A DNA stretch of 64,000 nt from positions 10,726,001 through 10,790,000 of the forward strand of contig CM075943.1 of assembly GCA_038030265.1 (NCBI GenBank). The letters run 5' to 3'. The DNA is from Corythucha ciliata. Lineage: Eukaryota; Arthropoda; Insecta; Hemiptera; Tingidae. Positions 44,770-55,325 of this stretch are shown here, piece after piece; position 1 is the first letter of the stretch, and the number at the start of each line of letters is the position of its first letter. The notes beneath the pieces were generated by a model. It worked only from the letters and a program-made list of their open reading frames with translations. It was not told the origin of the DNA and did not search any database. The translations under genes and the position numbers were made by a program.

Positions 44770-46591
44770 GGCTCGAAAATTATGGAAAAGGGCTAATTCG
44801 TGACTAAGAGTGAAAAACCCCACTAATTCGCAGTTAAAATGAAGAAAACGCTAATTCGCTACGGAAATAGAGACATTCAATTCACGACTTAAATTTAAGC
44901 AAAATGACTCATTCGCGGCTTTAAAATTGAGAAAAAGCGCTAATCTGCGAATAAGGTGGGGAAATAGCGCTGGTTTGCGGCTAAAACTAAGGATAAGCCA
45001 TAATTTAACGCTACGTGGTGGTGTCTACTATAACCAAGGAAGAAGAACGAAACGGAAGGTCAATAAAAATAAATAAAAAGTATCGGCCCCAAAACTGAGC
45101 CCTGCGGCACTTCGAACAAGACATATGACACGCGTCTGATACCTTAGTATTGAATAAGACACTCTGGAGCCGATGGTCGAGGGTAGGAAACGAGTAGATC
45201 CAACGAAGTTGAGTCCAAACCATAGAATTTGAGTTTTTATCATTTTAGACCGGCGTTAACAATAATTTTCACTTTTACCAATGGATTAGCGCTTTTCGTC
45301 AGTTTTAGGCACGAATTAGCGGTTTTTTCACCAATAGCCATGAATTGGCGCTTTTTCTTCATTTTTAACACAAATAAATAGCCTTCGAAAGCAACAATTT
45401 GGCGTATTTTCAATTTGGGACACTAATGGAATTTTTCTCTATATTAGTCACGCATTAGCGCTTTTTCTCACTTTTAGCCACAAATAAGTTGCATTCAGAA
45501 GCCGAGAATTGGCGTATTTTTAATGTTGAACACTCGGAGAAATTTTTGTCTTTGGTTGGTGCTTTTTTTCTCAATTTTTTTTTTTTTTTTTAGCAGGGAA
45601 TTAGCAGAGAAAACTTATCAATTGTTGCTACAAATTGGCGTTTTCCTCAATTTTTAACCGCGAATTAGCACTTTTTCTCAATTTGAGCAAGAAACTAGGG
45701 GTTTTCTTAATTTTGGCCGCGTTAATTTGTGATTTTCTCAATATTAGCCGTGAAATAACCCCCACATTCGCAATTTATTTTCAATTTTAGTTATGGATTA
45801 GCACGTTTTCTCAGTTTTAGACTTCAAAAGCTATGGGTTAGCACTTTCACAATTTCAGCCGCGAATAAGTGATTTTATTGATTTTTATCCGCAAATTAAT
45901 GTTTTCCCTACAGTTTGTTGGCAAATTAGTACTTTTTCTCAATTTTTTCGACGAATAAAGCTATTTTTAACCATTTTAGCCGCGATTTATTTTACTTGTG
46001 TAGCTTGCGTAAATTTAGCCACGGCCTTGGGTCAAAAACTTGATCAGACCCCGCCGCGCGCCGTAAAATTCCCATTATACACCGAAAATAAAATTATGGT
46101 CTGAAAGTTGCGTCGAAAAACCAGGAATGAGCGCTTTTTTTTGCAGTTTTAGTCACGCATATCAGCACTTTTCCAAATGTTTTGCCGCACATTACAGCGC
46201 ATTGTCAATTATATCTGCTTAAGGGCCTAAGAAACTTGGGGATGAGCGTATTTTCTCTATTCTAGCCTGTGAATTTACTTCCAGAAGGCGCACATTTTCT
46301 AAATTTTTAGCTTGAATTGTAGCTAGATTGAATATTTAGCCAATAGCCACACTGCGTTGGCTCGTCACTATAGTGAGGTTCTATTCTCCAAGTCGGATGG
46401 ACTGAAAATCGTTGAAAAGAGCCAAATCGCTGTCCAATCGTACACGAAAACTCCTTTTTACGAACCTAAATCCATGAACATGAACCTAAAAAAATCATCA
46501 TTTTCCCATATTTAAGCTTTTCCGGGGCCCTCTTCTATGACAGGGGGCCCGGGGAGATCCGCTCCCTCACCCCTACCTCGGTACGCTACTG
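44770..46591. repeat. Arrays in both orientations, ending in a hAT-like right end
   Basis: 44770-45000 has units in the sense 'ggctaattcg'. From 45255 to 46330 they read in the opposite sense 'tttctcaattttagccgcgaattagc'. 46315-46591 is the non-array right end of the family (CTCCAAGTCGGATGGACTGA, then CGGTACGCTACTG). The left end of this copy is not seen. Confidence 0.65.
45045..45245 (-). pseudogene. LINE reverse-transcriptase fragment
   Basis: A minus-strand translation with stops and possibly a shift contains FEVPQGSVLGPILF, the conserved RT block of non-LTR elements, preceded by YGLDSTSLDLLVSYP, corresponding to the usual 'GL....L..YLS.R' region. About 200 bp, wedged between array blocks of opposite orientation. 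Confidence 0.6.
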
Positions 46592-46849
46592 CCTAAAGTG
46601 TAAAAATTCAAAGTTTAGCGCATAAACTATCATTTTCAGGGGGCAAAATTGTCAGTTTTTGGACAGAAAATAAAAGTTTTCCAACAGCAGTGTCAGATTT
46701 CGGCGTGAACCGGCCCTCTTCCCGATTTTCGACGATTGTTTTGTTGTGTTATAACCATTGGCGGAATTAAGGGGGGCTATAGGGACTTAGCCCCCCCCCC
46801 CCAGTTGGACGTATTAGCCCCCCCAAGATGTTTATTCTCGCAAGCCCCT

Positions 46850-48170
46850 GTTCCACAAACTGTCAAATTGACAGTTTTTAACTCCGAAAATGACAGTGTC
46901 TATAGGGCGACATTGGCATGTTTAGAGGACGAAATTTACAGTTTCCGAGATAAATATGTCCATTAATTAATTCCAGTACGAAATTTATAGTTTTGAACGA
47001 CGATATTGATAGTTTCTAGTACTAGTAGTAGTAGGATATTCGTTATGTTGGAGGAAATTGAGATTCCAAGTCAAAAATGTCCGTTCCTGAGGCAAAATTG
47101 ACAGTATTCTAAGTCGAAATTGACAGTTTGAATTTTGAAACATGACAATCACAGTTTTGAATGTTGAAATTGACAGTATCTAGGGTGAAATTGACAGTTT
47201 ATATGATGAAATTAGGAGTTTTAGGACGACGTTGATAGTTTTGACAACGAAATTTACAATTTCCTGGACAAAATAGACAGTTTCAGAAAGGAATTGACTG
47301 TTTCTCGAACAAATGCAAGTTGATAGTTTCCAGGACGAAATTGAAAGTTTTGAATGATTCTTGAACGAAATTGACAGTTTGTAGGACGATCTTGGCAGTT
47401 TCAGAACGACACTGATAGGTTTGGCGACGAAAGCGACTGTTTTGGGGACGAAATTGACTGTTTAAAAGTCGAAATTGTTAGATTTGAACATTTACTTGAT
47501 AGTTTTTAGGGCGAAATTGACAGTTTTGAACGACTAAATTGATAGTTTCTAGTACTCGACTGTTTTCGGTGAAGGGACTTAGAAATCTTCAGTTTCCGGA
47601 ATCCCTTGACACAGTTTCTAGGAAGACATTGGCAGATTCGAGGATGAAATTGACAGTTTGTGGGCCGAAATTAGCAGTTTTAGAATGATATCGGTATAGT
47701 TTTGACGACGAAATTGACAGTTTTGAATGACGAAATTGACCTTCTTAGGACAAAATTGACCGTGTTAGATCGATACTGATAGTTTCAACTAGAAATGTAC
47801 AGTCTCCAGGACGAAATTGACACTTTTTGAGACAACATTGACAGTTATTTATGACAAAATAGACAGTTTCTCGGGTGAAATTGACAGTTCCCTGGCCGAA
47901 ATTGACAGTTTACGGGACGGAATCGTTTTGAGAGTTTTAACTGTTTCAGGTGAAGGGGTCCAAAAACCCCATGTTGTGAGCCCGAATGGTCCGCTACAGA
48001 ATCTCGAAATCAAGTTTTGTGATCTTCTGTTGTGCAGGAGGAAATTGACAGATTCCAAGTCAAGACTGTCAGTTTCTGGGGTGAAATTGGAGTTTTTTAA
48101 AGAAGAAATTATCAGTTTTAAAGACGAAATTGACAGCTCGACCGAAACTGACAGTTGCCGAGGGAGGACT
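46850..48170 (+). repeat. Array of GAAATTGACAGTTT units
   Basis: About 45 units with spacing near 26-32 bp, core 'gacgaaattgacagtttctagg'. The core varies much less than the linkers. Confidence 0.8.
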
Positions 48171-48189
48171 TAAGAAAATCCATACGGTC

Positions 48190-50340
48190 GTCTGAAACCA
48201 GAATTCACGTCAGTGACTGAGTTTGCAATTTTTATTGCCTGACTAGTCGTTTTGGTGATAGTTAGGGTACCAATCGTCAGTTCAGGCATTTTTAAGACAC
48301 GAATGGTCAATTTGGCCATTATTGGAACGCGAGTGGTCGTTTTTAAGACGCAAATCTATCAGTATAGCCATTGTGGGGGAGGGGGGAGGCATGAATTGTC
48401 AATACGACCAGCAGCCCGTTTTATTAGGGCTTGTCCAGTCTGTTCTACCACTTTCAAGGGGCCAATTGTCGTTGTCCCTGACGCTTTCCAAAGAGCGCGA
48501 ATGACCAGTTTGACCATTTTTAGACCAAAACTTTGAAGATTGAAATTTTTAAGGCGTTTGGTTATTTCAGAGCACGAATCGTCAGTTCAGTCATTTTCAA
48601 TGGCCTGATGGCCTTTTTGGCAATTTTCCCGGTGCGAGTCCAGGGGACGAAACGTCCGTAAAGTCAATTTTAGGGTTTGAACGGTTAGTTTAGCAATTTA
48701 TAAGGCATGAATCGCTAGATTCGCAATTTTTCGAATGGTTCCAACGAGCAAAAATTTGTTTTTGGCGCAGTGAAATCCGTGAAATTGCTTTTTTAGGTTC
48801 AACCAGCAGCAAGTCACATTAGGCATTTTAATGGCATGAATCGTCAGTTAAGCCATTTCCAAGACGCAAATTATTAGTTCTGCTATTTTTAGGGCACAAA
48901 TCCTCTGCTGGTGGACAAGTCGTCGTGGCTCAGTTTGTCCATTTTTGCGCTATGAATGGTAAGTTCGCCATTTCACTGGCACGAATTTGCACATATAGCT
49001 ATTTTTAGGGCGTGATTTACCAATCACCTGTGAGTCGGCCTGAGAGCCGACTTAATAGCCTGAGAGTCGGTAATCAGTTTCAAATCAAATCTAAAAGTTT
49101 ATCCAGTCCATGAGGTGCATGTAGCTAACGCTGGTGGGGGGGGGGGGGGTCGGTGTGAGGACGGCCCATGCTCGGTACGCAATCGCAAGTGGTCAGCTTA
49201 TCGCTTGAAGGGTGCAGATATAGCCACCCAAATTTGAAGGCAAGAATCGTCTGTTTCTCTGTTTAGCCTTTGTAGAGCACAAACGGTCATTTAGGCCATT
49301 CTAAGACCGTGAATTGCTGGTACGGGCTGTTTATGTCATTTACAGGATGCAATATAGCGTAAATAGCCAGCTTTTAAGGCCAGGATCGTCAGTTTAGACA
49401 TTTCCAAGGTGTGAAGGCTCAGTATGGCTATTTCTGACGCGCGAATGGCCAATTTTGCCATTTTCAGGACATGAATCATCTGCTTTGGGATTTTCAAAGT
49501 GCGAATTGTCAGTTTAACCATTCACCGTAGGCCGCATAGAGTCAGTTTTACAAATTTTATAGGGCGTGAATAGCCAGTTTGGCAATTTTAAGGCTGCCAG
49601 TATGGCCATTCCTAGGGCATGAATCCGTCATTTTAGTCAATTGTACGTTACGAACTCAGTTTTGACATTTGCATTGCGTGAATGCAAACCACGCATCAAC
49701 CATTTAACCATTTAGAGTACGCAAACAATCAGTTATGGGGTGCGAATTGTCAGCTTGCTATTTCTAGGTCGAAAATTGTCAGCATAGTCATTTATAGAGA
49801 GTGAATAGCCAGTGTGATATTTTCAGAGCATGAATCGTCAGCTTTTCTATTTCTAGGGTTTGTAAAATCTGTTGGGCCATTTATAACAAGCGCGAATCGT
49901 CAGTTTTCCTTTTTTGAGGACGCTATTAGTTCTGTCAAGCCAACGCCCGTATGGTCATTCTTGGCGCGCAAATGGTTGATTTTGGAATATTTAGGGCAGG
50001 AATTGTCTGTTAAAGGATTTGCGGAGCGTGAATTGTTAGTTTGCCCATTTTTAGAGCAGCTTGGCCACTTTTTCAGCGGGAATCGCTAGTTTTAGCTAGT
50101 TGAGCTCGCGAATGGAAGATTTAGCCTTTTTCATAGCGGGATTCATGATCTTTTCATGCATTTTCAGGACTGCAAGAACCGTCAGTCTAGTCACTTTTAG
50201 ACCGCGTGAAGTCCGTTGGGCTTTTCTTTTTTTTTTTTTTAAAGCGGTAATTGCCCGTTTGGCAATTTTTAAGGCGTTTTAAGGTGGTAATAGGCAGTGA
50301 ATTGATAGCAAGCCATTTTTATCAGAGCGAAGTACACAAT
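48190..50340 (+). repeat. Array of CGTCAGTTTGGCCATTTTTAGGG units
   Basis: Roughly 60-70 units with a period near 30 bp, core 'gcgtgaatcgtcagtttagccattttta'. A G run of about 13 lies at 49138 and a TTTTTT run at 50225. The same type returns at 62800-63300. Confidence 0.8.
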
Positions 50341-50389
50341 TTCATAAGCCTCTCCCTTGACTAAATCTTGTATCCGCGTCTGGACCCTG

Positions 50390-50820
50390 CGATGTTTTGT
50401 TTTTAAAAACAGCCAGAGCCGTGAAATTTCTCTTTAAAATGAGCCAGTACGCTCATTTATCCTCTAAAAAGGTGTGAAATCCCATTAAATTGGCTTGTCT
50501 TAAGGGAGCCAGCCCCATGAAATTGGTTTCTGTCCTACGAAATCAGACAAATTTGATCTCAAAAAGTGCAAAACCGGCAAATTTTGTTATTGAAGTAGCC
50601 AAAACCACGGAATTGGTTTTTGCGGTGTGTTCAATCCGTGATGTTTGGACATCGAAAGTGTCTAATGAGCGGAATTGCATTCATGAAGAGTTAACCCGGT
50701 GCAAATTGGCTTTTTAGGGAGTCAATTCTGTGAAATTGGCGTTTTGAGCGAGGAAAACCTTTGAAATTCGTTCTGAAAGCAAAAATCCACAAAATTTGGA
50801 ATTTGACTTGATCTGCGAGA
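50390..50820 (+). repeat. Array of CCGTGAAATTGGTTTTT units
   Basis: Units of about 35-40 bp around 'gagccaa-ccgtgaaattggttttt'. They match, in either orientation, arrays at 15300-15735, 28130-28960, 51180-51880 and 60240-60640. Confidence 0.7.
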
Positions 50821-51111
50821 GGTGGGGGGGATCATGAGCTCAGGGCTAAGCCCCTCTAAACATTTTACATTAAATCCGCCCCTGGTTATAACTGTTGTGG
50901 TGAGGTCTAAAACGCCAGTTTTTATGAGAATATCGCAATTTCAAGGTTAAAATGACAGTTCAAAGGCCAAGTAGCTGGTCTACGGAGTGAAATTGACGGT
51001 TTTATATAGTCGAGTTCTGTCACGGGGCTGTCGAGGAGGATTCTCATCACCACCTCCACACATCAAGCATAAATTACACTGCTATGAGGCGTGATTCTTC
51101 GTCTTAAATCG

Positions 51112-51494
51112 TCAATTTGATTGATCGGACTTATTCAAAATGGAAATTTCACGGAGTTACGTAATTTAAAACCAATTATATGGGCGCAGGCTCCATATAA
51201 AAAAAATTACTTATCTCGGGGTTGGCTCATAAGAAACCAATTTCATGGCATTGGTTGTTAGAAACCAAATGCCATGAATTGGTTAATTTGGCCAAGCAAT
51301 TGGGGGGGGGGGATTGGCCAAATAAACCAATTCATGGCATTTGGTTTCTAATAACCAGTGCCGTGAAATTGGTTTCTTATGAGCCAACCCCGCGACAATT
51401 GTTTTTATATGGAGCCTGCACCCATGAAATTGGTTTTAAATTACGTATAACTCCGTGAAATTTCCATTTTGAATAAGTCCGATCCATCAAATTG
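51112..51494. repeat. Large inverted repeat, ~182-bp arms, ~18-bp spacer
   Basis: The left arm (51112-51295) and right arm (51314-51494) are inverse copies with few differences, including GGAAATTTCACGGAGTTACG, CAGGCTCCATATAAAAA, GGTTGGCTCATAAGAAACCA and GCCATGAATTGGTT. They close on a G run at 51302-51312. Transcribed from either side it would make a long hairpin RNA. The arm content is of the 'gaaattggtttc' array type. Confidence 0.85.
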
Positions 51495-51499
51495 CATCA

Positions 51500-53950
51500 T
51501 CGGCTCGCCTCGAATGGTCCGATCCAATGTTTAGCTTTAGGTGCAGCGCACAACCAGCGAAACTGGTTGCTGGAAGTGCCTGATACGATTTTTTGTGGAT
51601 TTGAAAGAGCCAAATCGGAGAGAATGATTTTTTAAAGGAGTCAGACCAGCGAACGCACCAGAGGAAGAGATGGGAATTTACCACTTTTTCACTGATCAAG
51701 TATCAAATTGTCAATGTTTTTGTCAGGCTCTATATTGCTCTTTTTTTTGGCGAGAGAGCTTCGCCGCATTGGTTTTGAATAGGCCAGCCTTACGAACATT
51801 TTGTTATTGAAAAGAGCCAGACCCTTGAAATTGCTATTTAAAATTAGCCAATCCCGTGAAGAGGTATTTTATCGATCGCATCGTATACTTTCTTAAGGTA
51901 AAAAATTGAAAAAAATTGTCCTCACGTCTCTGCTGTGTCATCCGAATGGCTTCTCGACGGTCCTGAATTAGGGGAACAGCAGGCCCAGGCCAGTACTTCG
52001 TTCGATACGGCGAGTCTCAGAAAGTTCTACACCTGAAAAAAAAAAAAGAAAAAAAATCGTTATAAATAATTATTTGGAGAAAAAAGGCAAACGTGGTCAA
52101 AAACAGTGAGCTAATTCATAATTCTCTAATACAATGCCCTGAGAACGGCCTTGATTTTTTTTTTTTTTTTTTTTTTCGTACCCCAGATAAACGGCGTTGA
52201 AAATTGGGGGAATTAACGACCGATCGAACTCGACCCCCGCTACCGCAGACGTCTACAGCATCCAATCACTTTCACCTTCTTTTCCTCCTCCTGCTCCTCC
52301 TCATCCTCTTCTTTCACAGTACACCGTGACATAAACGCGTCCGAGTGTCATTTATAGTTTTTTTTAAAGAGATTTGAGCGTCGTCCCATTTAACAAAACA
52401 AAACAAAAAGTGAGGGACCAGCCTTTAATCTTCTCAAAGTGTTTAAATTTTCGAAAGTCGTAGATTACGATCACTATAGCACGCGGACGCGGTGAACGAA
52501 TTGAAAAATAAAACAATAATTTTGTTTCTTTGAGCCCGTTACAACCGATATCACCGTCTGATTTATTGTCTCGTTAAAAGAAAAAGAAGATATGGAAGTG
52601 AGAGAGAAAGGAGAGTGTGAAAAGTCGTTTGAATGATGTCTCGAAGCGTGGGCGTACCTATTTTTTTAGAGCTTCAAATATTATGGCAAGGGATATTGGG
52701 GTGTGTGTGTGTGTGTGTCCGTGGGGGGGGGGGGGCTATGTAGCACACACTCGATACCAGTCGAAATCAACGCTGGATAAGAGCGTCCATTTTCCTTTCG
52801 GTTATTTCATTGTTAGAACCCGTTATAAAGTTATACCCTCTGACCCTATCCCAATTTGGACTTTCACTGCATTTTTTTTTTTCTTATAACTGGGTGAATC
52901 AATTCTTTTGTTTCCATAATCGATTGAGCAGCCAAGAAAAAAAAAACGAGTTAGTCTTTTTTTTTTAGATTTTACCAAATCAATTGTCCCTGATTTGTGA
53001 ATAAGAAAAAATTGCTCCTTTCCCTCTTGAGTCCCTCTCCATTTTGAGTTTGTCCCATCGAATAGGGTCAGAAGAAAATTGCTTCGTGTGAATCTCACCT
53101 TTTTTTGCCCTTGCAAACAGAAAAAAAAAAATCAGTTCGACACTCGAGGCTCGCAGTAAAAACTAAATTGTAATTTGAAACACCCAGGAATTCACACCGG
53201 CGGGTCCTTCATAAAATCTTGAGAATAAAACAAGGGGAATTTAGGAAAAAAATAAAAATAGAATTTCTTGTTTGAATCCAACGTCTGGCAAATGACTCTT
53301 CCCGTCGTCATAATCCGAAGAAACCTTTATTTCCACTTATTTAACGATCGGTTACTCTAATGACAAGTTCCGTTAGATTTTTGAGCCTCGCGGGGATCTG
53401 GCCTTCAACTGTACGAGAGCGAATCGAACGATAGTTCTCTGTATAATATCCGACAAGCGTGCTTTTTGATGATGATGATAAAAAAAAAAAGGTGAAAAAA
53501 CCGGTATGAATGAATGCCGGGAAATACTCTAATTACACAGTTTTTTGTTGTTTTTCCATGCGTGGGGACTTTCGACCATAGAGTCTATGGGAACTATAAC
53601 TGTTAACGACCCAGGAAAAAACATCAGATTGCCGCAAAAGGACGAGTAAAAAAAGTGTCGCCTAGTCTTTACGAGACTCATTAAACTACGTATTTCGTAA
53701 AAACCTTTCGTATTTAACTTTTCTTTTCTCTTTGAACATTTTTTTTTTTTTTACCGTGGCACGACCCATCAAGACCAGATGCTTACGGCCTTAAATGAGT
53801 CGCACGCTATCTTGATCCTTTCACTTCTCTCTAGCGTCTTCCTAACGTGTAGCGTCTTTGTTTTGTTCGTTTCCAATTTTTTCTGTAGACACTTTGTTTT
53901 TATGCAAATAATAAAATAAATTAAAATAAAATAAGCGGGATACGAACAGT
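51500..53950. other. Array remnant, then non-coding DNA
   Basis: 51570-51880 continues the 'gaaattgg ... gagccaa' units. After that AT-rich DNA with A/T runs, a (GT)9 tract at 52700, and G runs at 52724. No genes recognised. Confidence 0.5.
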
Positions 53951-53952
53951 AA

Positions 53953-54190
53953 AGCTGGGCACACACATGCGCTACATGCCAAGTACCGAATGTTCGGCAA
54001 GTAGCAAGCTTACTTTGCTTGCTACTTGGCTATTCACAAGTACCTTGGCACACACATGCGTGACTTGCCAAGTACGATAGTCTCCTATAGGAAACGATGG
54101 AAATTCGTGCAAGCAGCTCGTTGAAATGAATGACAAAAGACTGTTGTCACTGCAGCAGCTGAGGCTCATACTGCCGGAGTTGGAGGTCAA
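53953..54190 (+). mobile_element. End of the CTTGCCAAGTA DNA element
   Basis: AAGCTGGGCACACACATGCG is the outer end. It is followed by repeated subterminal motifs CATGCCAAGTACCGAA, GGCAAGTAGCAAGC and GACTTGCCAAGTACGATAGT. Region 54040-54135 is nearly identical to the inverse of 17045-17150. Past 54190 a LINE begins, so the other end is missing. Confidence 0.55.
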
Positions 54191-54267
54191 GTTCAGTTTA
54201 GGACCAATTATCCAACACGGAATTACTTATTCAAATTTCCTTGTTGCTGTCACTGTTGCTGACACCC

Positions 54268-55325
54268 CTAAAACTGATCTACTGGAACTGCTCTGGATAT
54301 GGAAACTTTGCTGGAAAGAATGAGGAGAAGCTCACCACTTCTCCCATGCACATGCACCAAGCACTCGAGAATGAATGAAGATGGGAAAGTCAAAACCCCG
54401 AGGAGGCGAAAAAACAATTTGCAACTTGTAGTTCTGTCCAGTTTGAAAATAATGCGGATAACCCTCTTCTGCTTGGTAAAAACTTTTTCTGCTGAAGGTG
54501 CGCCACCCCAGATGATGACTCCGTACATGAAGACGGACTGGAAGAGCGCGAAGTACGCTTTCCTGACCACCGTGATCGAAATTACTCGAACTAATCTCCC
54601 GATTGCATAAGTTGCGCTTGCAAGTTTCCTGCAGACCAAGTCCACGTGAGGCAACCAAGTGAGACCCTCGTCCAGGATGATACCTAGGTATTTCGCGCTT
54701 CGCTTTTCGTTTGAGGTATTTGAAAAAATAAGGGTTTCCTCCTTTGCCAAGTTTGCTACCAAGCGATTCGCGCTGAACCAATCATAAAGTTCACGTTTCG
54801 CAGTTTTTAGCGGTTCAAGAACTCTGGTTGCATCCGACTCGGAGACCGCCAGCGCCGTGTCGTCGGCAAACTAATAAATTGTTCCATTAAGCTGTGGCAG
54901 GCAATTAACATATAGCAAAAACAAGAGGGGCCCCAAAATAGATCCCTGTGGTACTTCATGATCCAGTGAATGCAAAGAGGACCGCTGTCCGCCCACCGAG
55001 ACCAACTGAGTTCTTCCTGATAGGTAACTCCGTAGCAGTTCCTTTCCCACTCCACGAATTCCGGCCTCCTCAAGTCTATAAACCAGCATGTCATGCGAAA
55101 GAGTGTCGAATGCTTTGGATAAAAATCACATAGGAGAACTCCTGAGCACCCAGAATTTTCGAAGGCCGGAAATACGCAGTCCTCCAAAAGGGCGGTTATA
55201 CAGGATATGGTGGATTTTCCCTTCCTGAAACCAAATTGTCTCGCGTTAAAAAAATCCGTGCTATCCAAAAATTATAAAAGTCGTTTAAACAATAACGCCT
55301 CAATGACCTTCGAAAACATCGGGTA
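54268..55325 (-). pseudogene. Jockey-like LINE reverse transcriptase, frameshifted
   Basis: Minus strand. It starts with FSKVIEALLFKRLL and FNARQFGFRKGKST, the 'QFGFR-x-KST' block that opens the RT of jockey and CR1-like LINEs. A second frame gives VPQGSILGPLLFLLYVNCLP (55089-54871). The third (54762-54268) has KYLGIILDEGLTWLPHV and the C-terminal GVIIWGGAP. The FADD active site falls at a frame break near 54850. Endonuclease and the end of ORF2 are absent. Its beginning is fused in frame to a Gypsy Pol. Confidence 0.75.

Larger units (their letters stand above)
46756..50884 (+). mobile_element. 4.1-kb array-carrying hAT-like element, perfect 8-bp target duplication
   Basis: GTTATAAC stands just outside both ends (46748-46755 and 50885-50892). 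The element starts CATTGGCGGAATTAAGGGGG and ends as the inverse of CAGGGGCGGATTTAATG. Inside, GACTTAGCCCC near the left end pairs with GGGGCTTAGCCC near the right. The interior has three array types in sequence: 'cgaaattgacagttt' (46850-48170), 'cgtcagtttggccatttttaggg' (48190-50340) and 'ccgtgaaattggttttt' (50390-50820). No frame of any length encodes a transposase. It must have been mobilised by a hAT transposase from elsewhere. Confidence 0.75.

Noticed and set aside
48252..50717. Frames of 60-94 codons inside the 46756-50884 element
   Set aside because: All follow the array period; none resembles a hAT transposase (no BED finger or dimerisation motif).
54126..54323. 65-residue frame MNDKRLLSLQQLRLILPELE
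   Set aside because: It overlaps the repeat end and the LINE tail; it may be a transposase N-terminus but is too short to support.
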